A stretch of DNA of 52,812 nt, from contig JAJQBO010000147.1 of NCBI GenBank assembly GCA_021203245.1, positions 1 through 52,812 of the forward strand, in the 5' to 3' direction. Below, piece by piece: positions 16,498-25,062 of the stretch. Every line of letters starts with the position of its first letter. Position 1 is the first letter of the stretch. A model generated the notes under the pieces. That model was not told the DNA's origin and searched no databases. It saw nothing but the letters and a program-made list of their open reading frames with translations. The stretch comes from Planctomycetaceae bacterium. Lineage in GTDB: Bacteria; Planctomycetota; SZUA-567. The position numbers and the translations under genes were made by a program.

Positions 16498-17342
16498 GCA
16501 TCGTCACCCTGTCGAACGTGTCGAAAATATACCGGCAGGGCGGCCTGTGGCGGCGCGGCCGCACGGTGCGGGCGGTGGACGGGGTGAACCTGGACATCAC
16601 AGCAGGGCGATGCCTGGCGCTGGTGGGTGCGAGCGGGTCGGGCAAGAGCACGCTGGGCCGCATCATTCTCGGTCTGGAACGGCCGGACGGCGGAGCCGTC
16701 GCCTACCGGGGCCGCGATCTGTGGACGCTGTCCGGCGACGACGCCGCGCGGGCGCGCCGCGACGTGCAGGTGGTGTTCCAGAATTCCCACGGCGCCGTCA
16801 ACCCGCGCTGCAGCGCCTGCGACATCGTGGGCGAGCCGCTCCGGAATTTCGACAGGCTGCGCGGGCCGGCGTTGCGGGATAGGGTGGCGGAACTGCTGGA
16901 GCGGGTCGGGGTCGACCCGGGTGAAATGGACAAGCTGCCGCACCAGTTCAGCGGCGGTGAGCTGCAGCGGATTTGCCTTGCCCGCGCCCTTGCGCCCCGG
17001 CCGGGGCTGATCGTCCTGGACGAGGCGGTGAGTTCACTCGATATGCTGAACCAGGCGCGTATCCTCCACCTCCTGGAAACGGTTAAACGGGAGACCGGTA
17101 CAGCCTACCTGTTCATCTCCCATGATCTGCGCGTGGTGTGCCGCCTTGCCGATTCGCTGGCGGTGATGGAGGCGGGCAAACTGGCGGCGCGGGTTGACGA
17201 CGTCGCCTCGCTCCAGCCGGGCGGGCTTGGTTGCATTCCCGCCCTGCGGAAGCTGGCCGACGCGCTCCTGCCGGCCGAACCGGCGGCCGGCGGCGGCGCA
17301 TCGGCGCACGAGCATACGGCGACCCTTATTTTCCAAATTTGA
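16494..17342 (+). CDS. nikE: Nickel ABC transporter ATPase NikE
   Basis: Intact second ATPase, 282 residues. Walker A is GASGSGKS, the Q-loop is VVFQNSHGAVNPR, the signature is FSGGELQRICLARAL, Walker B is LIVLDEAVSSLD, and the switch His is in FISHDLR. It starts at the ATGA overlap with nikD; the upstream open frame is the wrong frame of nikD. Its last 17 bases overlap the 3' end of the convergent uxaC. The C-terminus is an Ala/Gly-rich tail beyond the usual end. Confidence 0.9.
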   Translation: MSIVTLSNVSKIYRQGGLWRRGRTVRAVDGVNLDITAGRCLALVGASGSGKSTLGRIILGLERPDGGAVAYRGRDLWTLSGDDAARARRDVQVVFQNSHGAVNPRCSACDIVGEPLRNFDRLRGPALRDRVAELLERVGVDPGEMDKLPHQFSGGELQRICLARALAPRPGLIVLDEAVSSLDMLNQARILHLLETVKRETGTAYLFISHDLRVVCRLADSLAVMEAGKLAARVDDVASLQPGGLGCIPALRKLADALLPAEPAAGGGASAHEHTATLIFQI

Positions 17343-18741
17343 AATATTCCACCGCGTTGTTGTAGCAGATGTCCTTGACCATGTTGCCGACCAGGTCGAA
17401 GTCCATGGGAATCTCGCCCGCGTCCATCTCCGTCCCAAGCTTGTGGCAGAGGAGGCGGCGGAAGTACTCGTGGCGTGGGTAGGACAGGAACGACCGCGAA
17501 TCCGTCAGCATGCCGACGAAACGGCTCAACAGGCCCATGCTCGCCAGGGCGCTCATTTGCCTGAGCATGCCGTCCTTGTGATCGTTGTGCCACCAGGCGG
17601 TGCCGAACTGCATCTTGCCGGGAACGTCGCCCTGGAACGATCCGATGATGGAGGCGATCATGTCGTTGTCCTTGGGATTGAGGACATAGATGATGGTCTT
17701 CGTCAACTTGCCCGCCCGGTCGAGGCGGTCGAGCAGAGCCACCAGCCCGTCCCCGATGGGGAATTCGCCCATCGAATCGTAGCCGGTGTCTGGACCGCGA
17801 AGCGCGAAGGCGCTCGACCGGTTGTTCCGTTTTGCGCCGAAATGCAGTTGCTGGGTCCAGCCCTGCTCGGCGTCCATGACCAGGCAGTCGTAGAGGACTG
17901 CGGAACGGAACCGCTCCAGTTCCAGCCCTTCCAGCGCGAACCCGGACCGCAACTTGACGAACGCCGCCTCCACCTGCTCCATCGTGTAGGGGACGGCGTA
18001 GGGACGCTCGATGCCGTAGTCGGAAAGACGGCAGCCCTGGCGGTGGAAGTGCTCGTGCCTGGCCCACAAGACCTCGCGGAATCCGGCGTAGGTGTCGACG
18101 GCCGTGTCCTCGGAAGCCTTGAGATTTTCCAGCCACTGGTTGAAAAAGGCGGGCTGATCCGCCGCCAGCGCCTTGTCCGGCCGCCAGGCGGGATAGACGC
18201 CGGTGACCCATTTTTCCGCCGCAAGGGCGCTGTGGGCGAGGAGGTCGTCGCCCGGGTCGTCGGTGGTGCAGACGGTGGCGACGTTGGAACGGCGAATAAG
18301 GCTGCGCACGCTGAACTCGGGCGTCTTCAGTTTGCGGCCGCACTCGTCGTAGATTTCCCGCGCCGTGGCGGGGGACAGCAGCAGATCGATGTCGAAATAC
18401 CGTTTCAGTTCGAGGTGGGTCCAGTGGTAGAGCGGATTGCCGACGGCCTGCGGCACGGTGGCGGCCCAGGCCTCGAAGCGGGCGTAATCGTCGGCGGCCT
18501 CGGGTATGCCGGAGACGAGCGTTTCCGGAAAACCGCAGGCCCGCATGGCGCGCCATTTGTAATGATCGCCGTAGAGCCAGACCTGGGTGAGGTTTTCGAA
18601 CGACGCGTCGTCCAGAATCTGGTTCACCGGCAGGTGCGAGTGGTAGTCGCAGATCGGCATCGCTTCCGCGTACTCGTGGTAGAGCCGCTCGGCCGAGGGC
18701 GAATTCAGCATAAAATTGTCGGTGATGAACGGCTTGGTCAT
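17326..18741 (-). CDS. uxaC: Uronate isomerase (glucuronate/galacturonate isomerase)
   Basis: UxaC converts D-glucuronate to D-fructuronate and D-galacturonate to D-tagaturonate, the entry to hexuronate breakdown. The 471-residue product is full length. It has the N-terminal metal-binding CDYHSHLPV motif and FENLTQVWLYGDHYKWRAMRACG, and further amidohydrolase-fold segments such as VATVCTTDDPGDDL and a C-terminal LVGNMVKDICYNNA block. The ATG at 18739-18741 has AGGAGA upstream; the longer reading upstream lacks support. It is divergent from the serine dehydratase genes and shares a promoter region with an inverted repeat. No other uronate genes are in the window. Confidence 0.93.
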   Translation of the reverse strand: MTKPFITDNFMLNSPSAERLYHEYAEAMPICDYHSHLPVNQILDDASFENLTQVWLYGDHYKWRAMRACGFPETLVSGIPEAADDYARFEAWAATVPQAVGNPLYHWTHLELKRYFDIDLLLSPATAREIYDECGRKLKTPEFSVRSLIRRSNVATVCTTDDPGDDLLAHSALAAEKWVTGVYPAWRPDKALAADQPAFFNQWLENLKASEDTAVDTYAGFREVLWARHEHFHRQGCRLSDYGIERPYAVPYTMEQVEAAFVKLRSGFALEGLELERFRSAVLYDCLVMDAEQGWTQQLHFGAKRNNRSSAFALRGPDTGYDSMGEFPIGDGLVALLDRLDRAGKLTKTIIYVLNPKDNDMIASIIGSFQGDVPGKMQFGTAWWHNDHKDGMLRQMSALASMGLLSRFVGMLTDSRSFLSYPRHEYFRRLLCHKLGTEMDAGEIPMDFDLVGNMVKDICYNNAVEYFKFGK

Positions 18742-18783
18742 GGACTTCTCCTGGGGTGGGGAATAGAAGACGCACTGCACCCG

Positions 18784-18847
18784 ACAGTAATCAGCACCGG
18801 CGTTTTGTCAAGACAATCGTTGACAATCGCCCTGGAGCGGGCATCAT
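18784..18847. promoter_or_regulatory. Divergent promoters of uxaC and sdaAB with shared inverted repeat
   Basis: The two -35 boxes are both perfect TTGACA: plus strand 18820-18825 and minus strand 18806-18811. They are parts of an inverted repeat, TTGTCAA-8 bases-TTGACAA (18805-18826). The -10 boxes are weaker, CATCAT at 18842-18847 for sdaAB and TACTGT at 18784-18789 for uxaC, both at 16 bases. One regulator bound to the repeat could control both directions; the regulator is unknown. Confidence 0.55.
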
Positions 18848-18874
18848 CGGGTGGCGGGGGAATAAAGGGCACGC

Positions 18875-19540
18875 ATGGAATCCATCAGCGCCTTCGACGT
18901 CATCGGTCCCGTCATGATCGGGCCGTCCAGTTCCCATACCGCCGGGGCGGTGCGAATCGCGCTCCTGGCCAGGAAAATCGTCCACACCGACATCGCCCGC
19001 GCCGACATCATCCTCTACGGCTCCTTTGCCGCCACCTACGCCGGCCACGGCACCGACCGCGCCCTCGTGGCGGGGCTGCTCGGCTTCCAGCCGGACGACC
19101 CGCGCATCCGCGACGCCTTCGCCTGGGCCGACAGGGCGGGCCTCGCCTACGGCATCACCACCGGCGAAGCGGCGGGCGGCATGCACCCGAACACGGTCGA
19201 CATCGCCCTGCTCCGATCGGGCGGAAACGTCACCCGCGTGCGCGGCGTCTCGACCGGCGGCGGCGCGGCCGCCATCGTCGCCATCGACGGCGCGGCGATG
19301 GACCTGACGGGCGAGTTCCCCACCATCCTCGTCAAGCAGCGGGACGAACCGGGCGTCGCCGCGCACCTCACCCGCTGCCTTGCCGACGCCGGCATCAACA
19401 TCGCCTCCATGAACATCCACCGCGAGGGGCGCGGAAAAACCGCCTTTACCGTCGTCGAGACGGATCAGCGCATCGACCCCGGTCTTCTCGGGCTGCTGCG
19501 GGACTATCCGTCCATCCTCGACGTCAACCTTATCGAATGA
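18875..19540 (+). CDS. sdaAB: L-serine dehydratase, iron-sulfur type, beta subunit
   Basis: Half of a two-subunit L-serine ammonia-lyase that turns serine into pyruvate and ammonia. The 221-residue protein begins with the conserved SAFDVIGPVMIGPSSSHTAGAVRIA segment, which contributes to the active site. It ends with an ACT-like domain (about residues 148-221; LVKQRDEPGVAAHLTRCLADAGINIASMNIHREGRGKTAF), a likely regulatory Ser-binding module. The alpha subunit starts 11 bases downstream, so they are translated together. Confidence 0.95.
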   Translation: MESISAFDVIGPVMIGPSSSHTAGAVRIALLARKIVHTDIARADIILYGSFAATYAGHGTDRALVAGLLGFQPDDPRIRDAFAWADRAGLAYGITTGEAAGGMHPNTVDIALLRSGGNVTRVRGVSTGGGAAAIVAIDGAAMDLTGEFPTILVKQRDEPGVAAHLTRCLADAGINIASMNIHREGRGKTAFTVVETDQRIDPGLLGLLRDYPSILDVNLIE

Positions 19541-19551
19541 CGGGAGCAGCC

Positions 19552-20424
19552 ATGCCGGACTTCACCAGCGCGGACGACCTGCTCCGCCTCTGCCGGGAAC
19601 GCGGCTGGACCCTGTCCACGGCGATGCGCGAGCGGGAGATCGAGTTGTTCGATCAGGACCGGCACTCGGTCGACAACCGCATGGCCGCCACCCTCGCCGT
19701 CATGCAAGACGCCGTCCGCGAAGGCCTCCACTCCCGCGCCAGGGGGATGGGCGGTTTGATCGGCGGCGAGGCGGCGCTGCTGAACGCCCGCGTTGCGGAA
19801 AGCCTCTCGGGCAGGACCGTCGCCCGCGCCGCCGCCTATGCCCTGGGCGTGCTCGAGGTCAACGCCGCCATGGGCCGCATCGTCGCGGCGCCGACGGCCG
19901 GAGCGTCGGGCGTGATACCGGGCGTCCTTTTCTCGCTGGACGAGGACAATCGCTTCAGCGGCGACCGGTTGCGGGACGCCCTCTTCGCCGCGGCGGCGGT
20001 CGGGTATCTGTTCATGCGCAACGCCACTGTCTCCGGCGCGCGCGGCGGCTGTCAGGCCGAGGTCGGCGTCGCGTCGGCGATGGCTGCCGCCGCGGTGGAA
20101 CTGATGGACGGCGCCGTCGGCCAATGCCTCGACGCATCGTCCTTCGCCATCGTCAATATTCTCGGCCTGGTGTGCGATCCCGTCTGCGGCTTGGTGGAGG
20201 AACCGTGCCAGAAGCGAAACGCCCTCGGCGCATCCAACGCGCTCCTTGCCGCCGACATGGCCCTGGCCGGCATCAAGTCGGTGGTCGACCTGGACGGCGG
20301 CATAGCCGCCATGATGCGGGTCGCCGACGCCCTGTCGGAAGACCTGCGCGAGACAGGCAGGGGCGGCGTCGCCGCCGTCGCCGGCTGCGGCGCCTGCTCG
20401 CGCTGCGTTTCGCAGGCCACGTGA
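19552..20424 (+). CDS. sdaAA: L-serine dehydratase, iron-sulfur type, alpha subunit
   Basis: The 290-residue subunit carries the [4Fe-4S] cluster that acts as Lewis acid in serine dehydration. Cluster Cys candidates occur in GGCQAEVG, VCDPVCGLVEEPCQKRN; the Gly-rich APTAGASGVIPG segment is also conserved. ATG 19552 has GGGAG six bases upstream; the ATG at 19537 overlaps the beta stop and is a possible alternative start five codons longer. The C-terminal tail GCGACSRC adds two or three Cys. With sdaAB it forms one transcription unit. Confidence 0.94.
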   Translation: MPDFTSADDLLRLCRERGWTLSTAMREREIELFDQDRHSVDNRMAATLAVMQDAVREGLHSRARGMGGLIGGEAALLNARVAESLSGRTVARAAAYALGVLEVNAAMGRIVAAPTAGASGVIPGVLFSLDEDNRFSGDRLRDALFAAAAVGYLFMRNATVSGARGGCQAEVGVASAMAAAAVELMDGAVGQCLDASSFAIVNILGLVCDPVCGLVEEPCQKRNALGASNALLAADMALAGIKSVVDLDGGIAAMMRVADALSEDLRETGRGGVAAVAGCGACSRCVSQAT

Positions 20425-20472
20425 ATTTCGTTTAGCAACACGTGGCAGTAACCACTCCCCCTCCCCTGGCGG

Positions 20473-20501
20473 TTGACAACTTCGGCAAGACGCGACACAA
20501 T
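20473..20501 (+). promoter_or_regulatory. Promoter of the histidine kinase / cyclase pair
   Basis: TTGACA (20473-20478), a 17-base spacer and CACAAT (20496-20501) match the sigma-70 consensus in 10 of 12 positions. The leader to the histidine kinase ATG would be about 67 bases. Confidence 0.7.
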
Positions 20502-20574
20502 GGGTTTTTCAAAAGGTCGCCGCGCGTTCACGCGCCGTGAATCGATTTTTCCTGCACCTCCAGGGGACCATTCC

Positions 20575-22692
20575 ATGGCAGACAGAGCGGCCGCCACCAC
20601 CACCGGCGCCAGGCCGGCATTCGGACCCGGCCAGCGCATGGTGTTCTTGCTGGCCCTTCCCATGCTGATCCTGGCCTGCCTCGTCTCCCTGTCCGCCTAT
20701 GGCTGGTTCAAAAAAGAAGGCGTCGAACACCACTACGCCACGGCGGAATCGGTCGCGCGGACCATCGCCTCCTTCCTGGACGGCACCGCGGAACTGGACA
20801 CGACGGCCGACGGCGGCGACGCCGGCTATTGGCTGGGCGTCCACGATCTCCTCCGTAAAATCCAACTTAACACCCGCGTCACCGCCCTTAACGTGGTCGG
20901 CACGGCCAATCCCGATGCCGGCGGCTACCCCGTCTACGCGGCCTCGGAATACGACCGCCCCGCCGGCTGGCGCATGCCGGCCGACAATCTCCCGCCCGAA
21001 CTCCGCCAGACCCTGGCGACCGGGGCCTTGCACCGGTCCGCCATCCGGCCCACCCACGGGCCGTCGTATCACGGGCGCGTCGCCAGCGTTTCCGTACCCA
21101 TCGCCGGGCCGGGCGGCGAGACGGCGGGCGCGGTTGTCGTCGACGTGGCCGTGGACGGAGTCCTGAACCTGGCGCACGGCTTCGGCGCGGGGATTTTTGC
21201 GCTCTCCGTCGCCGCCGCCGGCCTCATCGTGTACGGCTGCTTTCTCTATGTCCGCCGCCGCATCGCCGCGCCCCTCGCCGCCCTGACACTGGCGTCGTCG
21301 CGCCTCGCCGACGGCGACGTCGACATCCCGGTCCTCGACCACGGCGACGACGAGTTCGGCGACCTGTCCCGCAACCTGGATTCGATAGCCGCATCGGTGG
21401 ACGTGCTGACCCGGAGCGTCGGCGACCTCACCGGCGACCGCCGCCACCGCCTCGACGACGGCACGATGCCGCCGGCTCTGCGGGGAGGATTCGGCGAAGT
21501 CGCCGACGGCATCCGCAAGGCCATGACCATCATGGACAACTTCGACTCCCTTGTCTATGTCGTCGATCCGCGCACCTTCGAATTCATTTATTTCAACCGC
21601 AAGATGGAAAACACCTTCGCCCTCGGCCTAGCCGACCAGGCGGAAATGCGCTGCTGGAAGCTGATGGGCGACAACCCCGACGGCCCCTGCTCCTATTGCC
21701 GCGCGCCCAGGATGCTCCTGAGAAAAGGCGAACTCCCGTTCGAGGAATGGGAGCGCTACGACAGCCAGAGCCGCTCGTGGCTGCTGGTCCGCGCCTCCAT
21801 CATCCGCTGGTTCGACGGCAGGCTGGTGTTTCTGGTCGAGTCCCGCGACATCAACCGGCTCAAGGAGGCGGAGGAAAACCAGCGCCGCCAGGAACGCGCC
21901 CTGGCGGAGGCAGCCCGCGCGGCCGAGGAAGCGAATCGGCTGAAAACCGCCTTTCTCGCCAACATGACCCACGAAATCCGCACCCCGATGAACGGCATCA
22001 TCGGTTTTTCCGATTTAGCGATGGACGAACCGTCCCTTTCCGCGCGCGCGCGCGGCCATATCAGGAAAATCAGGTCGAGCGCCGAAGGACTGATGAAAAT
22101 CATCAACGACATCCTGGACATCGCCCGAATCGAGTCGGGCACGGTCGAACTGGAATCCGTCGCCTTCACCGTCCACGACATTTTCGCCTCCCTTGAGTCG
22201 GCGTACACCGCGAAAGCGCTGGACAAGGGCCTGGCCATCCACTTCGACGCCGAGCCGTTTGTGGACGAGCCGCTCCTGGGCGATCCGACCAAGCTTCGCC
22301 AGGTGCTCGAAAACCTCGTCGACAACGCGGTCAAATTCACCGACCACGGCGTCGTGCGGGTCTTGTGCTCGGTCGACGCGCGGACGGACGAGGGCGCGAC
22401 CCTCCGCTTCGTGGTCGCCGACAGCGGCATCGGCATGTCCCAGGACCAGATCGGGCGGGTCTTCGAACCGTTCGCCCAGGCCGACACCGGCACGACCCGG
22501 AAGTACGGCGGCACCGGCCTCGGCCTGGCCATTACCAAGAGTTTTGTCGCACGGATGGGCGGCGAGTTGCACGTCGTCTCCACCCCCGGCGTCGGGTCGA
22601 AATTCACCTTTGTTCTGACATTTCCTCTCGCTCACGCCGACGGCCGTACGACGCGCATTGACAGACATAAGAGCCTGGAGGCGGAAGAATGA
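20575..22692 (+). CDS. Membrane sensor histidine kinase with PAS domain
   Basis: The 705-residue protein has a membrane segment at about 22-45, a periplasmic sensor region (46-205), a second membrane segment (about 206-227), a HAMP linker (228-280), a PAS domain (about 320-430), a coiled linker, HisKA with phospho-acceptor His466 (FLANMTHEIRTPMNG), and a C-terminal ATPase domain with N-box DNAVKFTDHG and G-boxes DSGIGMS and GGTGLGLAIT. The PAS holds a Cys pattern (CWK, then PCSYC; Cys360, 372, 375) known in one PAS subgroup, perhaps for metal or redox sensing. ATG 20575 has AGGGGA upstream. It overlaps the next gene by ATGA, so the receiver-cyclase is its likely partner. Confidence 0.93.
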   Translation: MADRAAATTTGARPAFGPGQRMVFLLALPMLILACLVSLSAYGWFKKEGVEHHYATAESVARTIASFLDGTAELDTTADGGDAGYWLGVHDLLRKIQLNTRVTALNVVGTANPDAGGYPVYAASEYDRPAGWRMPADNLPPELRQTLATGALHRSAIRPTHGPSYHGRVASVSVPIAGPGGETAGAVVVDVAVDGVLNLAHGFGAGIFALSVAAAGLIVYGCFLYVRRRIAAPLAALTLASSRLADGDVDIPVLDHGDDEFGDLSRNLDSIAASVDVLTRSVGDLTGDRRHRLDDGTMPPALRGGFGEVADGIRKAMTIMDNFDSLVYVVDPRTFEFIYFNRKMENTFALGLADQAEMRCWKLMGDNPDGPCSYCRAPRMLLRKGELPFEEWERYDSQSRSWLLVRASIIRWFDGRLVFLVESRDINRLKEAEENQRRQERALAEAARAAEEANRLKTAFLANMTHEIRTPMNGIIGFSDLAMDEPSLSARARGHIRKIRSSAEGLMKIINDILDIARIESGTVELESVAFTVHDIFASLESAYTAKALDKGLAIHFDAEPFVDEPLLGDPTKLRQVLENLVDNAVKFTDHGVVRVLCSVDARTDEGATLRFVVADSGIGMSQDQIGRVFEPFAQADTGTTRKYGGTGLGLAITKSFVARMGGELHVVSTPGVGSKFTFVLTFPLAHADGRTTRIDRHKSLEAEE

Positions 22693-23591
22693 CGGACGAC
22701 GCCAGATTCAATATCCTTATTGTCGACGACGAGCGCTCCAATATCGACGTGCTCACCCATATTTTGAAGCCGCAGTACGGCGTCCGCGTCGCCAAGACCG
22801 GCGCGTCCGCCATCAAGATGGCGAACGAACACCAGCCGGATCTCATCCTCCTGGACGTCCTCCTGGACGACATGAGCGGCTTCGAAGTCCTTGCCGCCCT
22901 GAAGGAGTCGGACCACACCCGTCACATCCCGGCCATCTTCGTCACCGGCATGGCGCGGGTCGAGGACGAGGAGCAGGGCTTCCGGTCCGGCGCGGTGGAC
23001 TATATCGTCAAGCCGTTCAACAACTCCATCGTCCTCGCCCGGGTCAAAACCCACCTGATGATCGTCAAGCAGATCCGCACCATCGAACGGCTCGGCATGA
23101 TCGACGCCCTGACGGATATTCCGAACCGCCGCTCCTTCGACCACCAGATCACGGTGGAATGGCGGCGCGCCGTCCGCGAGGGTCAGCCGATTTCCCTCCT
23201 CATCATCGATGCCGACCAGTTCAAGCGCTACAACGACACCTACGGCCACCCGCAGGGGGACGCCCTCCTCCAGTCCATCGCCAGGAACATCTCCCGCGCC
23301 CTCAAGCGCCCCACCGACCTCTGCGCCCGCCTGGGCGGCGAGGAATTCGCCGTCGTGCTGCCGGGCACCGATCTCGACGGCGCGCTCCTGGTGGCCGAGC
23401 AGGTGCGCCGCTCGATTGAAACGTGCAAGGTGCCAAGCCTCCATTCCGACGCCACGACCTCCATCACCGTCTCCATCGGCGTCGCCACCTCGCTGCCGGG
23501 CCAGGACGACAAGATCGAGGATCTCATGGCCCGCGCCGACCAGAAGCTGTACCAGGCCAAGCAGGAAGGCCGCAACCGCGTCTGCACCTGA
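22689..23591 (+). CDS. Response regulator with diguanylate cyclase (GGDEF) output
   Basis: 300 residues: an N-terminal receiver with phospho-acceptor Asp56 (LILLDVLLDD) and Lys108 (VKPF), then a GGDEF domain whose active loop is GGEEF (216-220), as in active cyclases. RPTD at 207-210, five residues before the loop, fits the RxxD inhibitory site, so product feedback is expected. It should make c-di-GMP from two GTP when phosphorylated. The ATGA overlap with the histidine kinase gene marks a cognate two-component pair. The target of c-di-GMP is not encoded here. Confidence 0.93.
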   Translation: MTDDARFNILIVDDERSNIDVLTHILKPQYGVRVAKTGASAIKMANEHQPDLILLDVLLDDMSGFEVLAALKESDHTRHIPAIFVTGMARVEDEEQGFRSGAVDYIVKPFNNSIVLARVKTHLMIVKQIRTIERLGMIDALTDIPNRRSFDHQITVEWRRAVREGQPISLLIIDADQFKRYNDTYGHPQGDALLQSIARNISRALKRPTDLCARLGGEEFAVVLPGTDLDGALLVAEQVRRSIETCKVPSLHSDATTSITVSIGVATSLPGQDDKIEDLMARADQKLYQAKQEGRNRVCT

Positions 23592-23687
23592 CGATCACGT
23601 CGCCATCCCAACGCCCTGCCACAAGCGGGATAAAGCCGCCGTCCAGGACAGCATTAGGTATTGGGGCGGGGAGATGGGAGGCGTATC

Positions 23688-24563
23688 ATGCGGTGGGAAA
23701 ATCTTCCGGGAAGCGATAATGTTGAAGACCGGCGCGGCCAGCGCACCGGCAGAGGCGGTGGCGGGGGCGGTTTGGCGATCGGCGGCACCGGCGGCATTCT
23801 GCTGGTCGTCGTGGTGCTGGTGGCGGGGTATTACGGCATCGACCTGTCCGGCCTGCTCGGCGGCGGCATGGTCGACGGCCCGACAACCACCCAATCGGCG
23901 CCGTACACCCCGACGCCGAACGAGGAAAGCATGGCCCGGTTCACTTCGGCCGCACTGAAGACGACCGAGGAAACGTGGGGCAGCATTTTTCAGCAGATGG
24001 GCAGGCAATACCGGCCGCCGCGGCTTGTCCTCTATTCCGGCGTCACCCAGACCGGATGCGGCTATGGCCAGTCGGCGATGGGCCCGTTCTACTGCCCTGA
24101 CGACCAGACCGTCTACATTGACCTTTCCTTCTACCAGGACATGAAAAACCGCATGGGCGGCGGCGGCGACTTTGCCCAGGGTTATGTCCTGGCCCACGAG
24201 GTCGGCCACCATATCCAGCATCTCTTCGGCATCGACCAGCAGGTGCGGAACCTCCAGGCCCGGGCGGGCCAGCGCGAATCAAACCAGCTTTCCGTCATGC
24301 TGGAACTCCAGGCCGATTGCTACGCAGGCGTCTGGGGCCAGGCGATGGAGCGGGAAGGCATTCTCGATCCTGGCGATCTCGAACAGGCCCTCAACACCGC
24401 CGAGGCAATCGGCGACGACCGGCTCCAGCGGCAGACACAGGGCCGGGTTGTGCCGGACAGCTTTACCCACAGCACGTCGCAGCAGCGGTATTACTGGTTC
24501 AAACGCGGCTTCGACACAGGCGATCCCGGCCAGTGCAACACCTTTGCTTCGGCCCAACAATAA
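23688..24563 (+). CDS. Neutral zinc metallopeptidase, YpfJ family
   Basis: The 291-residue protein has an N-terminal Gly-rich cytoplasmic stretch, one membrane segment (about 31-50), and an extracytoplasmic peptidase domain. The zinc motif is HEVGHH (His170, Glu171, His174) in [16 protein letters not shown], and the third ligand region is [12 protein letters not shown]. The CGYG and [16 protein letters not shown] blocks are typical of the family. It is about full family length. ATG 23688 has GGGAGG upstream. Its role in bacteria is poorly known. A hairpin at 24582-24613 follows. Confidence 0.9.
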   Translation: MRWENLPGSDNVEDRRGQRTGRGGGGGGLAIGGTGGILLVVVVLVAGYYGIDLSGLLGGGMVDGPTTTQSAPYTPTPNEESMARFTSAALKTTEETWGSIFQQMGRQYRPPRLVLYSGVTQTGCGYGQSAMGPFYCPDDQTVYIDLSFYQDMKNRMGGGGDFAQGYVLAHEVGHHIQHLFGIDQQVRNLQARAGQRESNQLSVMLELQADCYAGVWGQAMEREGILDPGDLEQALNTAEAIGDDRLQRQTQGRVVPDSFTHSTSQQRYYWFKRGFDTGDPGQCNTFASAQQ

Positions 24564-24581
24564 CACTTCCGGCGAACACGG

Positions 24582-24613
24582 CACGTCATCCCCTCCACGC
24601 GCGGGATGACGTG
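24582..24613 (+). terminator. Hairpin after the metallopeptidase gene
   Basis: A perfect 11-base-pair stem (CACGTCATCCC / GGGATGACGTG) with a 10-base loop, extended outward by CGAACAC/GTGTTCG with a small bulge, and followed by GCGTTTT. Likely terminator. Confidence 0.6.
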
Positions 24614-24741
24614 TTCGCGTTTTGGTATTGGTCACGAACCCGCTCGCCGCCCGGCGTGGTGAAGAAAAGGAGCGGCGCGCGGATTTGGCATAGGTGCCCT
24701 AATCGGGTATACTGTTCCAAAATTCCGCCAAGGAGCAGTCC

Positions 24742-24997
24742 ATGCACGATGTCGCCGCGTATCTTCAGTCAACCCTCATGGGCAAGACCTCTACACCGAC
24801 CCGCTCGTCTATTCGCTCGCCACAAGCCGGTGGCGTTCGCGGCGGAATGCCGGGTGTTTGTGGAAAACGGCCTGGCGGCGTATGCCTATACCGGCCGCTG
24901 CTTCGACGTCGATCCCGATACCCTGAACCGTACCCCGTCCGACGCGGTGTTTCCGGTCTTTGTCGCCAGGGAGAAAGGAGCGCATCCGGCGGGCTAG
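24742..24997 (+). pseudogene. Small unknown protein, broken by two frame changes
   Basis: A start MHDVAAYLQSTLMGK is followed by DLYTDPLVYSLA in a second frame and by HKPVAFAAECRVFVENGLAAYAYTGRCFDVDPDTLN in a third, ending at the TAG of 24995-24997. Two one-base losses, near 24785 and 24815, would explain it. The joined product is about 85 residues. I do not recognise it. GGAG at 24733 lies upstream of the ATG. The three pieces read like one soluble protein, which is why they are joined here; this is an inference. Confidence 0.5.
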
Positions 24998-25062
24998 GGG
25001 TTCATCGTTTTCCCGACACAGAGTGATAGGGGGTTCCGTCACTGTTCGGCATGAAAGGCGCT

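Noticed and set aside
15654-17342. Single fused ATPase from nikD into nikE
   Set aside because: The continuous frame uses the wrong frame of nikD after 15947. The real proteins are two separate ATPases with an ATGA junction.
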